NCBI RefSeq assembly: GCF_932294415.1
Contig: NC_065536.1
Location: forward strand, 60,325,354 to 60,389,353
Length of the DNA stretch: 64,000 nucleotides
Direction: 5' to 3'
Source: Quercus robur
Taxonomy: Eukaryota > Streptophyta > Magnoliopsida > Fagales > Fagaceae
A model generated the notes under the pieces. That model was not told the origin of the DNA and did no database searches. It was given only the letters and a program-made list of their open reading frames with translations. Positions 1 to 11,349 of the stretch are shown here, piece after piece; within the stretch, counting starts at the first letter, position 1; each line of letters opens with the position of its first letter. The position numbers and the translations under genes were made by a program.

Positions 1-261
1 ATGCGTTCATGTTTAATCTGATGTGGATCTGAAGTTTAATTTTGTGTTCTTATTTTCTTAGTTTGTGATCTTTGGTTTTTAATTTTGTGTTCCTAAATCT
101 AGGTTTGTATTCCTGTTGTTTTTGTTCAATATAAACTTAGATGTTAATTCATGTAATTTTTTTTAATTTTTTATTTACTTAAAATTGATAAATTAATTTT
201 TTTTTAATTTAGATGTTGACATGACATTTTTTTAATACCAAATAAATTTTATTTTTTATTT

Positions 262-416
262 TTTTAAGAGAGTTTTAACCTATGACATCCGCTCCTGATG
301 ATAGCTCTTTATCATCAGACCAAAACACCAATCAGTTTTTTGTGTAAGCGGGAATTGAACCCCAGATCTCTTATACAACCATCAGAAATTTTACCAATTG
401 AGCTAACTGGAACTCA
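262..416 (-). mobile_element. tRNA-derived SINE
   Basis: On the minus strand the unit begins near 416 with a tRNA-like head. An A-box-like stretch (TTAGCTCAATTGG) is followed about 40 bases later by a B box (GGTTCAATTCC). A non-tRNA body follows, then an A-rich tail at about 240-262. This layout is diagnostic of tRNA-derived SINEs, and the wording resembles a SINE family seen widely in eudicots (from memory). No clear target-site duplication was found. Confidence 0.75.
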
Positions 417-420
417 CTTA

Positions 421-880
421 TTATTTTAATGGTCACATCAGCATTTAGCGTGCTAACAGAACACTCCATCTGCCACGTAGACAATTTCTATTAATGAGAT
501 AATAGTAAGGATTAAAATAGAACACGTTTTTTTATTTTAGGGATTAAATGCGGTAAAATTAAAAAGTAGAGACCAAAATGAGAATGAGGGAAAAATGTAA
601 GGACTATAATAGTATTTCTACCATAATTTTTTTTTGTATTTGTATTGCTTCTGTATGACATCCTTGAAACTTGGGTCAGAGATAAGGTAATCACGTTGCC
701 ATGACATTCTTTATGGGTCTTTTGGATGAGATCGATGGAACATGAAACAACTAGAAGTAGAGCCTCAAGGAATGGAGCTCGAGATCCGCAAGCTTAATAA
801 GAACCTACTATCACAATTACCACTAGGCTATGCTCTGTCGATGTGACTTTCTTGGATTCAAGATTTTACTTATTTTTAGT
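421..880. other. Intergenic, nothing recognised
   Basis: AT-rich DNA with short open frames only. No protein motif, RNA gene or clear repeat was seen. Confidence 0.5.
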
Positions 881-896
881 TTAAAGTGTGAATTTG

Positions 897-1625
897 GTAA
901 GAATAAGGTATGGCTGGTCTAGGTCGGGTTTGTGCTCAGCCCGCAACCGACTCGATCAAATCGGGAGGAGAAGTTCCAAACCTAACCCACCGCCAACCGC
1001 AAAAAGCCACCGGTCGAGTTGGATCGAGCTTGGGTGGACAATGGTCAACTTTAATTTTGACCGAAAATACAAAGATCAAACACAAGCCTAAAGAATAAAA
1101 TCAACGATTCAAAAGATCTACAACTACAAACCCAAAGAACAGATCAACAAACCCAAATAACAGAGAATAGGGAGATGGTACTTGAGAGCTTGAGCCTGAG
1201 AGAGAGAAATAATCATAGATCTGAACTGGTGAGGGCTGGGTGATGGAGGCGAGAGATCAAGTGACTGAGAGTAGAGAGATCAAACTTGAGAGATGCAGGT
1301 GATGGACGTGAAGACCAGCTAGCGACATTGCGAACTAAAAACAAAGATCGATGATGACGAGCAAAGATTGGCGAAAAGTAGAGATCAGCGAAGAGTCTGA
1401 TTGGCGAACTGACGAAGAGCAGAGAAATCATTAGAGCCTTAGAGGAGAGAGTGAGAGTAGAAGAATTGAGTGGGTGAGTTCTAAAATTCCTTTTAACCCA
1501 TTTATAGTGCAATTAGGTCGGGTGCTTCGGGTTTTGGAAGAAAAGACCCGTCGGAATTGGATTTGAAAAGCAAGAACCCACCGCCGACTGCCGAAGTAGT
1601 TGGATCGAGCGATGGATAGTTTGGG
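897..1625. repeat. Direct-repeat-bounded repetitive segment
   Basis: Two diverged copies of a roughly 110-base, GC-richer block (about 920-1040 and 1510-1620) lie in the same orientation. Both begin AGGTCGGGT and both contain CCCACCGCC and later GTTGGATCGAGC. Between them is a purine-rich stretch with GAGAGATC repeats. The layout could be a small terminal-repeat element or a diverged direct repeat. A similar GGTCGGGT-type block occurs near 60535-60680. The open frames across it look like shadows of low-complexity sequence. Confidence 0.35.
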
Positions 1626-1683
1626 TCCAATCGATTTGGCCAGTGGGTCAATTCTACGTATTGTTTGGATAGCTTTAGTATAA

Positions 1684-1911
1684 GGTGTAAAACCCATGTT
1701 TTATACCGTTTAATAAATGATTGTTATATTAACTTTTTACTTAAAACGCAATACATCTTACTATACATAATAACATCTCAATAAATTCCCAGTAAAGTTA
1801 GATTTTTAAAGGGTGTTAAAATTGATTAAGTGTGATTTTACCTATTCTTTAATATGTGCAATGATAATGTGGTATGTTAAGATTGAAGAGGTAAAACTTG
1901 GATTTTACACC
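1684..1911. mobile_element. MITE-like element with terminal inverted repeats
   Basis: The left end GGTGTAAAACCCATGTTTTA is matched in inverse by the right end, whose reverse complement reads GGTGTAAAATCCAAGTTTTA. The 228-base, AT-rich, non-coding length is typical of MITEs. The target-site duplication is not clear, so the superfamily is unassigned. Confidence 0.55.
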
Positions 1912-3012
1912 ACATCCTTATTAAATTAAATTTATTTTTCAATTTATAATATTATTTAATAATTTTATTAGAGGTTCAAGAATTATACTTTTTACATGTG
2001 AATATACAATTTATTAATTTATGTTGAAAATGATTTTATTATAGACAATTTTTTTTTTTTTTAATTTGAAAGATTACTAAACACAATTTTTTATAACTTG
2101 TTTATACTTTTATTATTTTCTATCCTTATAAAAATGGTGAAAATTCATATGAAAGTTTTTTTTTTTTTTTAAATAGACATTTTTAAGTAAAATTTTTTTA
2201 ACGTTTGTCACTTTAATACTTTTATTTGTATTTTTTATTATTAAATTAATTATAATAATATCATAGTTTGACCTCGATCCAACCTTAAAAACCTTAAACC
2301 TATCCCTTTTCTGCTTCATTGAACAGTCCGGTTCTGAAAACCATACTCTCAACTAAAGAGAGCTCCAATAAATACTGGTACAAAGTTTAGCTTTAAACAA
2401 CTTTGGAGCCTAAGGCTCCAACCATCAATATAGAGATGACCATATTCCTTGTTATGTGCATTAACCTGACCAACCAAGTGAATTATGTGCATTACACATG
2501 ATAAAACACGTTGTCATCTTATTGGTGGTTGAAATCTAAGGATTCATTTGGTTGGAAAAATGAAAAAGTGGAAGAACAGAAAAGATTTACCTTACCTTTA
2601 TACATGTTTGGTTGAAGGGAAAGAAGCTCTTTCGATTGGTTGAGGAGAAAAGGGGAAGAATAGAAATATAAATTTACTCATATATCTTTGTTACATAATA
2701 TGTAAGAAATAATTTCTTTTATAGTCATTAAACAATAAAAATATTACTTATAATCAATTAGTATAGTCCCCCACACAATAGGAGACTATCTACAAGTTCA
2801 ATAGGTGGAAAAGTTGCTCTAATAATAATAATACAAATTATAGATGAAAGCTTTTGATTTTTTTTTTTCCTAATTTTTCCTTCATATTTGTGTAAACCGA
2901 CCATAACACATGTATAATATATTTCTTTGGATTTAATTAGATATGAATAAAAATCATTGCTTTATTAGAATAAATATATAATAATAAAATTAACCAGCGA
3001 ATGTGCTAACGT
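1912..3012. other. Intergenic, nothing recognised
   Basis: AT-rich sequence with A and T runs. No gene or well-bounded element was identified. Confidence 0.5.
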
Positions 3013-3158
3013 CTTCCTATACCTACTCTTTTGGTATTCAACAAAGGCTGTCTATTCCACTTTCTAAGGTTCAATATTGGCGGTTTTCCTATACCTACTC
3101 TTTTGGTATTCAACAAAGGCGGTCTATTCCACTTTCTAAGGTTCAATATTAGCGGTTT
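3013..3158 (+). repeat. 73-bp tandem repeat, two copies
   Basis: Two almost identical 73-base units (3013-3085 and 3086-3158) each contain CCTATACCTACTCTTTTGG and TTCAACAAAGGC. A third, partial match to the start of the unit lies at 10052-10088, next to the duplicated segment at 10.1-10.3 kb. This ties the two regions to one ancestral locus. Confidence 0.75.
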
Positions 3159-3912
3159 GCTCTCAATTTTATCATTAACCTTTAGAGATTTATTTAAGTT
3201 ACATCATGCGTTATTAAAAAGAAAGGCCAAAATGCAAAATTAATTATCTAAGTTTCACATTTTGTCATTTCAATCCTTTTAAGTTTGAGTTTTGTCAATT
3301 CAATTTTCCACTAGTCTTCTATTAAGTGCTGCCGTTAACTTACCAAAACTCTGTTTATGATTTTTTTTTTTTTCAAAAAAACTGAAAAGCGTTATTTTAA
3401 AAAAAAAAAAAAAATCACTAAAGGGTTCAGGGAACTTCCCCTAACCCACTGAATATGAAAAATCATCTCCACCCCGACCGTACCCTAGCAGCACTTGACC
3501 TGAGACATTTGAGGGGCAAAGGGGGAAAGAGAGAGAGAGACCAAGAGGGAAAAGAGAGCGCGAAAGTGCAGGCCAGCCAAGCCATAGGAAACAGACCAGA
3601 AAATCCAGTCTCTAAAGAATAAAACTCAGTCAACATTCCACCGACACTTTTTTCTTTTGTATTGCTTTGCTGTTCCATTCTTTTAGTTAGTATTATTATC
3701 AATTGAAGATGCTAGCTGTCCTTAGTAGCTCGAGCTTGAGGTTGGTTTCTCTCCAGAACCCCCTCTAGTTTTAGTAGCATTGTCGTTCCTTTCCTAAAGG
3801 ATTTCCATTTCCTGTGGATAACAAGGTTATTCATAGGCTTGTGGGTTTTTCTTGCTGGGTTACTGGGAAACACTTCTAAAACCAACATTATCCTCGGTCC
3901 CTCAAAAAACCG

Positions 3913-5364
3913 ATGGAAGATTTATCAAACCGCTGGAAGTCCCTCTCTCTATCTGAGAAGGAAGAATCCGGCCTGACCCTGAACTCCGACCAAGCCACGT
4001 CGGAGTTCTCCATGTTAGCCAGATTCCTAACTCGGCGTCCTATAAACTTGGACTCCATTGCAAATACGTTCAATCCCCTATGGAGGTCGAAGACGGGTTT
4101 CCGAATGAAGTTCATCGGAGATCACCTCATCCTCTTCTCTTTCGACTCCAAAGAGGAGGTTGACAGAATCCTTGCGGCTGAGCCATGGAGCTTTGACAAA
4201 AGCATCATGGTTCTGTCGAGGCATGAACATTCGAACCCAATCAATGCAGTAAACATGACCATGGTATCCTTCTGGGTGCAGGTGCACGATATCCCCATAC
4301 GTTTCCGTAACAGGGAGGTGGGGGAAAAAATCTGCGAGAACATTGGCATGATTATTCAAACTGAGAACCCACAGGAATGTGATGGTGGTAGTTTCATACG
4401 GATTCGTGTCAAGGTTAATATTGACCTCCCCCTATGCCGTGGTCGACTCATCACCCTGGATAACAACGAAGCACATTGGGTCTCGTTCAAGTACGAACGC
4501 CTCCCCAATCTTTGCTATTGGTGTGGCCGTCTCACCCACCCAGACAAAGATTGTGAGCGGTGGATTGATAGTGAGGGTACGCTCATCAAGGAAGTGCAAC
4601 ATTTTGGACCATGGCTGAAAGCTGCTCCCTTCACGGCGTCGAGGAAAGCCTTCCTTTCTGTTCCGGGCTTCTATGCCAGCAAGAAGACCGGAAAAAAAGG
4701 TCAGGAGCATGCTGGTTCAAGTCCCAAACAGCATGGCTCTCCTCTCTCGCCGGCGAGTGAAACACCACCAACTCTAGCAGCGGAAATTCAGGAGCCTGAA
4801 CTGCCAGCAAAAAGCCTGGCACACGACGTGAAGTTTACCTCGAACAGCCCCAAAAGCCAGCCAATTTCTGACACGGAAATATCGGAACCACCTTTTTCGG
4901 CACTCCCAACGAAATACGCTCCGCAGACAGATTTTGAGCAAATCATAGCTGACATAGATGAGGACATCCGTTGCTTTGACAATGTGGTTTCAGGAGATAC
5001 TAAACCAAACGAGCCCCTTTCGGGCCCAAGTCAACAAACTGGAAATGGGCCAAGCCCTGGAAAAGACTCTTCACAGAAAGCCCTCGCCTCACTCACAGAC
5101 CCCAGCCCTCTAAAGGACATCTCCAATCACCCCTCGGCCCAAGGTCCTTTGAATCTAGGAAACGAAAAACGGTGGCTTCGCATACAAAGGCCCACCCATC
5201 AACTAGGCGACGAAAATGCTGAAATCTCTTTAGGCAAACGTGGTGCTTTGCAAACCTCAGAAAACTCAAACTCCCAGAAGAGAAGAGCTGTGACAAAAGA
5301 TGCATCGGCAACCCCCCTACCCCAAACGGCGGCGGCTGGAAATCAGCCCCGCCGATCACGATGA
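3913..5364 (+). CDS. LINE ORF1 protein (DUF4283 and CCHC zinc knuckle)
   Basis: This is a 483-codon open frame and the first ORF of the LINE. ORF1 proteins of plant L1 elements bind the element RNA and form the ribonucleoprotein used in retrotransposition. Residues about 30-190 look like the DUF4283 domain common in plant LINE ORF1. A zinc knuckle of form C-x2-C-x4-H-x4-C lies at about residues 201-214 (CYWCGRLTHPDKDC). The C-terminal half is Pro/Ser-rich and ends in a basic stretch. It overlaps the start of ORF2 by 65 bases in another frame. The frame is intact, which suggests a fairly recent insertion. The start is the first ATG after a 5' leader of about 190 bases. Confidence 0.88.
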   Translation: MEDLSNRWKSLSLSEKEESGLTLNSDQATSEFSMLARFLTRRPINLDSIANTFNPLWRSKTGFRMKFIGDHLILFSFDSKEEVDRILAAEPWSFDKSIMVLSRHEHSNPINAVNMTMVSFWVQVHDIPIRFRNREVGEKICENIGMIIQTENPQECDGGSFIRIRVKVNIDLPLCRGRLITLDNNEAHWVSFKYERLPNLCYWCGRLTHPDKDCERWIDSEGTLIKEVQHFGPWLKAAPFTASRKAFLSVPGFYASKKTGKKGQEHAGSSPKQHGSPLSPASETPPTLAAEIQEPELPAKSLAHDVKFTSNSPKSQPISDTEISEPPFSALPTKYAPQTDFEQIIADIDEDIRCFDNVVSGDTKPNEPLSGPSQQTGNGPSPGKDSSQKALASLTDPSPLKDISNHPSAQGPLNLGNEKRWLRIQRPTHQLGDENAEISLGKRGALQTSENSNSQKRRAVTKDASATPLPQTAAAGNQPRRSR

Positions 5365-8300
5365 GTCTCCTATTCTCCTATTCTGGAACGTGCGTGGGCT
5401 TGGGAACCGGCGCACCGTTCAAGAGCTCGACCGGTACATTCGAGCACAAGATCCCACCGTCCTCTTCCTAGCCGAGACGTGGGCGGTTGAAGCTAGGCTG
5501 GTTACTTTGTGTACGGAACTAGGTTTTAACCACCATTGGATTTCGCCTCAGGTTAACCGTTTGGGGTGCCTTGCTCTGTTTTGGAAGAACACGGTCAAGA
5601 TTGAAGTTATCTCTTCCTCGCCGAACCATATCGACGCGGTGGTAGGGGACTCTCCTGACGGGTTATGGCGGCTCACGGGGATATATGGCTTCGCTGATCC
5701 GGCAAGGAAGAATGAAACGTGGGATTTGCTCCGTCACCTGCGGGCTAGACTCTCGCTTCCGTGGCTGGTAGCAGGGGATTTCAACGAAATTCTTTGGTCC
5801 CACGAAAAGTGTGGTTTGGGTCCGAGAGGAGAAGTCCAAATGAAAGCTTTTCGCGACGTGTTGGATGAGTCGGGGTTGAAGGATTTGGGCAAGAAATATA
5901 CTTGGAAAGGTCAGCGACACGGAGGCTTAGTGCTGGAAAGGCTGGACCGTGCCGTGGCAAACAACCGGTGGCTTTCACTAAATCCGGGAACAAAAGTCCA
6001 GCACCTACATTCAAATGCTTCGGATCACCAAGCCATTATAGTGAAACCTGAAGGTATCAATCCTACACCAAACCGCTCTTTTAAATTCGAACAAATGTGG
6101 CTTAGAGACAGAGGTTGTAGCAACACAGTCACTACTGCTTGGGGTCCGCCTATCTTGGGTGCCACAATGTCTGAAGTGGCGGGCAAAATTAAATTCTGTG
6201 GAGAAGAACTTACAATGTGGAGTAAAAACTGTTTTGGGAGTGTTAGGAAGCTTCTTGAGATGAAAAGGAAAAGCCTTGACAAAGCTGAGATAGCAGCAGC
6301 AAAAGGTGGGGACCAATTGCGAGTGAAATCGCTCCAAAAGGAAATAAATGGGCTGTTGGATAAGGAGAGCCAGATGTGGTAGCAGCGTTCTCGGGTTCTT
6401 TTTTTGAAATGCGGAGACAGAAATACAGCATATTTCCATACCAAGGCCTCCCAAAGATTCCGAAGAAATCGAATTACTGGATTGAGGAATAGCCAGAATG
6501 TTTGGTGTACTAACGAGAGTTAGATCAAGAACATCGCTTTTGAGTTCTATCAATCCCTTTTCACATCGTCTTCCCCTTCCAACTTTGAAGAAGTCCTCCA
6601 AAAGGTTCATCCCTCAGTCACGGGTGACATGAATGAAATGCTTCTCCGGGATTTCAAGAGGGAGGAAATAGAACTAGCCATGAAACAAATGGCCCCCATC
6701 ACTGCCCCGGGCCCAGACGACATGCCCCCGCTCTTCTTTCAGACTTTTTGGAGCACGGTGGGAGAGGATGTCTGCTCTGCCGTTCTTGACTGCTTGCAGA
6801 ACTGTAAGATTCCTACTAACATAAATCATACTCATATTGCTTTAATTCCTAAAGTAAAATCCCCTGAATGTATCTCTGAATACCGCCCCATAAGCTTATG
6901 TAGTGTGATTTATAAATTAGTGTCTAAGGTGCTTGCAAATAGACTCAGAACTATCCTCCCATCAATAATCTCAGAAAATCAAAGTGCGTTTCAGGCAGGT
7001 TGGGTGATTACAGATAATATCTTAATGGCTTTCGAAACGCTACACTACATGAAACATCACCAAGCAGGCAACTCTGGCTTCATGGCGCTGAAACTCGATA
7101 TGAGTAAAGCGTACGACCGCGTTGAATGGAAATACTTGGAACTAATGATGAAACGGATGGGTTTTGCGGATAGGTGGGTAGCCTTAATGATGGAATGCAT
7201 CTCATCGGTTAGCTATTCGATCCTTATCAATGGTGAATCCTCAGCCCCTATCCACCCCACTAGAGGCATTAGACAAGGAGACCCCCTCTCCCCGTATCTG
7301 TTTCTTTTTTGTACGGAAGGTCTCCATAGTTTGCTCCACCATGCGGCGGCCTCGGGCCAAATTAGAGGAGTCTCCATCTGTAGGAAAGGCCCCCGACTGA
7401 CCCACCTCTTCTTTGCCGACAATAGCCTGCTTTTCTGTAGATCCTCCATGGCGGAATGCCAAAAAATCCAAGATCTTTTGAACAGTTACGAGAATGCTTC
7501 AGGGCAGCAACTAAACGGATCAAAAACCTCTCTTTTCTTCAGCAAATCGACCACTCCGGAAGCCAAACATCAGATCACAAGCCATCTTGGGGCCCAAGAG
7601 GTCAACCAATACGAGAAATACCTCGGCTTGCCTACCCTAGTGGGCAGAAACAAAAAGGCCAGCCTAAGATTCATCAAGGAAAGGGTTTGGGCGAAGTTGC
7701 AAGGATGGAAGGAACAACTTCTTTCCCAAGCGGGTCGTGAGGTGCTGTTGAAAGCGATTGTCCAAGCTATACCAACCTTCGCCATGAGTTGTTTCAAGCT
7801 GCCCATTACTTTGTGCAGCGACATTGAACAGCTAATCCGGAAATTCTGGTGGGGCCAACGGGGGGCGCAAAGGAAAATCCATTGGTCAAAGTGGAGCAAC
7901 CTTTGCCTCCCAAAGGACCTTGGGGGTATGGGATTCAAGGATCTCCAAAAGTTTAACGACGCCATGTTGGCAAAGCAAGTGTGGAGGCTTTTAGAGGAAA
8001 AAAATTCGCTCTTCCATAGATTTTTCAAAGAAAAATTTTTTCCGAATGGGAATATCCTTGAGGCAAAGGATGGTGTGGGTTCCTTCGCTTGGAAAAGTAT
8101 CCTAAAAGGGCGGGAGGTCATAAAAAAGGGTGCCAACTGGAGGGTGGGCGATGGAGAAAATATTCGCATATTCCATGATAGGTGGCTGCCGGACCCTCAC
8201 TGTGCTAAGGTCCAATCCCCCCCATCTTTCCTTGGCAGCGATGCGCAGGTAGCAGTACTAATAGACAGAGATAGAAGCTGCTGGATTGAAGATGCTGTTG

Positions 8301-9451
8301 ATAATAACTTCTTTCCTTTGGAAGCCAAGTCAATCAAATCAATTCCTCTAAGTTTCTCCGTAGCTAAGGATCAGCTATATTGGCCGGGGCAGGTGGATGG
8401 GGTCTACTCTGTGAAAGCTGGGTACAGATTTTTGGTTGAGAACGAGCTACCATCTGCAGCAAGTCCCTCTGCCCCCCCGCATCAAAGAAGCACATGGAAG
8501 GGGCTTTGGAAACTCAAAATCCCAAACAGAATTAAAACTTTGCTGTGGCGGGCAGCCTCTGATGCCCTTCCGACTCGGCTCAACCTGATGAAGCGAAAAG
8601 TCTTAACTGATGCTACATGCCAACTTTGTGGTTCAATGTCGGAATCCTCTCTGCATGCTCTCTGGCTGTGCCCAAAACTGGGAATTGTCTGGGATGATCA
8701 CTTCGGTCCTCTTAGGAAAGATGCAAAGGATTGCACTAGTTTCCTGGAAATTATCCAGATATCTATGGAGAAAGGCCACCCCACGGATTTGGTTGCAATG
8801 ACCACATCGCTAATCTGGAATAGAAGGAATAGGCTCCGCCTAGGTGAATCTGTGCCGGACTTAAAACTCCTTCACTATATGGCAAGAGAAGCACTCCAGG
8901 AATTTCATCAAGCTCACATCTCGACACCTCCTCCCACTCTCATCCGAAGTCACACCAAGTGGGAACCACCCCCTTTGGATTGGGTAAAAATTAACTTTGA
9001 TGGCGCCACCTTTCAAGCGAAGGATGCTGCGGGGCTGGGCGTCATTATTCGCAACGACCATGGTCTAGTTATGGCTGCATTAACGCAAGTAATTCCACTA
9101 CCCACTTCGGTGGAGATGGTGGAAGTGTTGGCAGCAAGAAGAGCTCTTTCTTTTGCTCATGAGCTTGGGTTTGATCATATCATTTTGGAGGGCGACTCGG
9201 ACACAGCCATCTGTGCTATGAAGAATGGGAGCTTCTCTTCGGCAAGCTTTGGTCACATTCTTGCTGACATCAGGGTCCTTTCCTCCCATTTCAGGCATTT
9301 AGCTTTTAGGCATACCCGCAGGCAAGGAAACAAGGTAGCTCATAGCTTAGCAAGAGTTGCATGTAATTTCTTTCCCTTTTGTACATGGATCGAAGAAGTC
9401 CCTGATGTCTCTAATGTAGCCTATATGGATGAAGTTTTAATGAATTCTTAG
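5300..9451 (+). pseudogene. LINE ORF2 (endonuclease, reverse transcriptase, RNase H), disabled
   Basis: One reading frame runs from 5300 to 9451 and is broken only by two TAG stops, at 6380-6382 and 6521-6523, with no frameshift. In order it holds: an AP-type endonuclease (5380-6080, with the FWNVRGLG, AGDFNEI and SDHQAI motifs); a reverse transcriptase (about 6840-7800, with KLDMSKAYDRVEW and RQGDPLSPYLF); a zf-RVT zinc-binding region (about 8490-8680); and a C-terminal RNase H (about 8990-9380, with the NFDGA, EGDSD and NKVAHSLA motifs). The polymerase motif reads FADN at 7422-7433, where active enzymes have FADD, so a metal-binding Asp is lost. The stops fall between endonuclease and reverse transcriptase. 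The copy cannot make an active full-length protein unless both stops are read through, and even then the polymerase should be dead. Confidence 0.9.
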
Positions 9452-9616
9452 CCTCCCCCCTTTTTCTGCAGGGGGCGGTTTCTCAAAAAAAAAAAAAAAA
9501 AAGATGCTAGCTGTCTCTGTAAGCACTATGCTGCAAATTAATTTTCTTGGGAAAGGATATTGCTGCTAGATTTTAGGGCCTAAAAATATATTAAAATTGA
9601 AACTTGTGAAAACTAT

Positions 9617-9912
9617 TGGGGGTGGGGATGATTTTTATATTCAGTGGGCTAGGGACGACGGCGTTCCTATGAGCCCTTTAGTTTTTCTTTTCTTTTCTTT
9701 TCTTTTTTAAAATTTAAAATAACATTTTTCAGTTTTTTGAAATTCAAAAAAAAAAAATTCGAAGGTAAGTTAACGACAACATTTAATAGAAGACTAATGG
9801 AAGACTAAATTGACTATACATGAAATTTAGAGGACTGAAATAACAAAACTCAAACTTAAATGACTAAAATAACAAAAGGTAAAATTTAGAGAGTCAATTT
9901 TACATTTTAACC
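9617..9912 (-). repeat. Right terminal inverted repeat of the MULE-like element
   Basis: It is the inverse counterpart of 3225-3480. An extra block of roughly 30 bases lies in this arm compared with the left one, and internal T and A runs differ. It abuts TAAAAAGAAA at 9913-9922. Confidence 0.6.
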
Positions 9913-10051
9913 TAAAAAGAAACGAAAAAATAATTAATAAGTACAATATAATTATTACTCATACGAATTCACAATACAAATATATTTTGTTTAGTTGTCC
10001 TACCAATGATAATGTTGCTCATTTAACTTAAGAATAATAATAACGTGTGAA

Positions 10052-10297
10052 AGTCTACCTGTACCTACTCTTTTGGTGTTCAACAAAGGCAACAAAGGAA
10101 ACAGACGAGAAAATCCAATCTCCAATCTCCAAAGAATAAAACTCAGTCAACATTCCACCAACTCTTTTTTCTTTTGTATTGCTTTGCTGTTCCTTCTTTT
10201 AGTTAGCACTATTATCAATGTATCAATTGAAGATGTTAGCTGTCTCTGTAAGCACTATGCTGCTAATTAATTTTCTTGGGAAAGGATATTGCTGCTA
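10052..10297 (+). repeat. Paralogous copy of the segment hit by the LINE
   Basis: The sequence matches 3013-3050, then 3583-3720 joined to 9516-9560, with point changes and small indels only. At the LINE insertion point it reads straight through (AAGATGTTAGCTGTC at 10229-10243, then TCTGTAAGCACTATGC). It therefore shows the pre-insertion state. CTGTAAGCA after the ATG could be a splice donor of an old host exon, but no protein was recognised. Confidence 0.8.
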
Positions 10298-10299
10298 TA

Positions 10300-11195
10300 T
10301 TTTTCATAAGTGAGATGACGACATTAATTAAATTGATTTCAAGTTAAAAGGTAAAGGGACCAATTTAACAACTGAAAAACAAGACCGAATTCCCCCAAAA
10401 TATAGGGACAGAAAAAGTATTTTTGCCAAATATTTTCAAAAAAACCAAAACACTTTAAAAAACAAATAAATAAATAAATAAAGGAGTATTAAAGTATTGT
10501 CCAAACAAAGTTCAAGTTACAAAATATTCAACGCACCCCCACCATTATGTAAAGGAAAAGAAAAAATTATTTAATCTGATTATATGTAAAGAAAATATGA
10601 TTTGGAAAGTTTGGTTAGTTCATAATAATTTATAATCTATATACTAGTTATCATGGCAATAACAAGATAATAGCAATAAAAGTAAATAATAACCATAATA
10701 ATACTACCAAAACTCAACAGAAGAGAAGTGGTAATAATAAGAAAATGTAAAATGTAATAAAAGTTATACTCCATAAACTTACAAACTGAGATGATAATAA
10801 ATGCAATTTGTGGGCTTTTTTTAACCATCCCATAAATGAATATTAGAATGACCTCTTTGTGATTGGTTACACATTAATTCATAAGCTTAATGTAGTAAAA
10901 TTTGTAGTATCTGTAACACTCAAATGATACTAATAAACTACAATCACAACAGTGACAACAATAACATAGAAAACAAGTAATGAAAACATCTTGAATAATA
11001 GCAACAATGAATCAATGATAATATTCCAAACAATTTGACTATTAGCCATAAAAGGGTAAATACCACTTTAGTTCCTATCGTTTGTCAATTTAGTTTCCAA
11101 CAATTTGATATTGTGTCAAAATAGTTTATACCATTAAGTGATAGATAGAAAAAACTGACGGAGCTAACAGTTATGTTAAAATATTATTTTTAAGA
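10300..11195. other. Intergenic; start of a diverged repeat near 11046
   Basis: AT-rich DNA. The stretch at 11046-11180 (GGGTAAATACCACTTTAG, followed by related short phrases) resembles the end of a common plant inverted-repeat element, but I did not find a partner end. Nothing else was seen. Confidence 0.35.
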
Positions 11196-11345
11196 GAAAT
11201 GCCATGTCTACAACACTTTCACAACAAATTCTAAGTGGTACGTTATTACTTCTTGTTATTTCAATAGTAAGTTCAAATTAGACCTAATAACAACAAACAA
11301 TTTAAAATTTGTTCTGAAAATGTTATTAATGTAACACTTCTTCGT
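11196..11345. mobile_element. Short MITE-like segment
   Basis: This non-coding block (GCCATGTCTACAACACTTTC near the left, AATGTTATTAATGTAACACTTC near the right) has weakly complementary ends. It uses phrases that recur at about 52970 and 55930. It is probably a small non-autonomous DNA element, and the assignment is tentative. Confidence 0.3.
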
Positions 11346-11349
11346 TTAG

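Larger units (their letters stand above)
3721..9500 (+). mobile_element. Nearly full-length non-LTR retrotransposon (LINE, L1 type)
   Basis: The element carries ORF1, an endonuclease/reverse transcriptase/RNase H ORF2, and a 3' poly(A) run at 9485-9502. It is flanked by a perfect 15-base duplication, AAGATGCTAGCTGTC, at 3706-3720 and 9501-9515. The A run makes the exact 3' edge uncertain by a few bases. The site without the insertion is preserved in a paralogous copy at 10229-10243. The element sits inside the inverted-repeat element at 3225-9912 and is therefore younger than it. Two stop codons and a changed catalytic residue in ORF2 indicate an inactive copy. Confidence 0.93.
3225..9912. 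mobile_element. Long-TIR (MULE-like) element, split by a LINE
   Basis: The left end (3225 to about 3480) and the right end (about 9617 to 9912) are long imperfect inverted repeats. From the outside both read GGYYAAAATGYAAAATT, later AAGTTTGAGTTTTGT, then GTTAACTTACC, and finally a block near CCCACTGAATAT. Immediately outside is a perfect 10-base direct repeat, TAAAAAGAAA, at 3215-3224 and 9913-9922. Long terminal inverted repeats with a target duplication of 9-11 bases point to the Mutator-like superfamily. No transposase is present. Without the nested LINE the element is about 0.9 kb. Its interior (3585-3720 plus 9501-9560) matches a segment at 10094-10297 that lies outside the repeats, so the interior may be captured host sequence. 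Confidence 0.6.

Noticed and set aside
3913-9451. The LINE ORFs as host genes
   Set aside because: ORF order, domains, poly(A) tail and target duplication show a retrotransposon.
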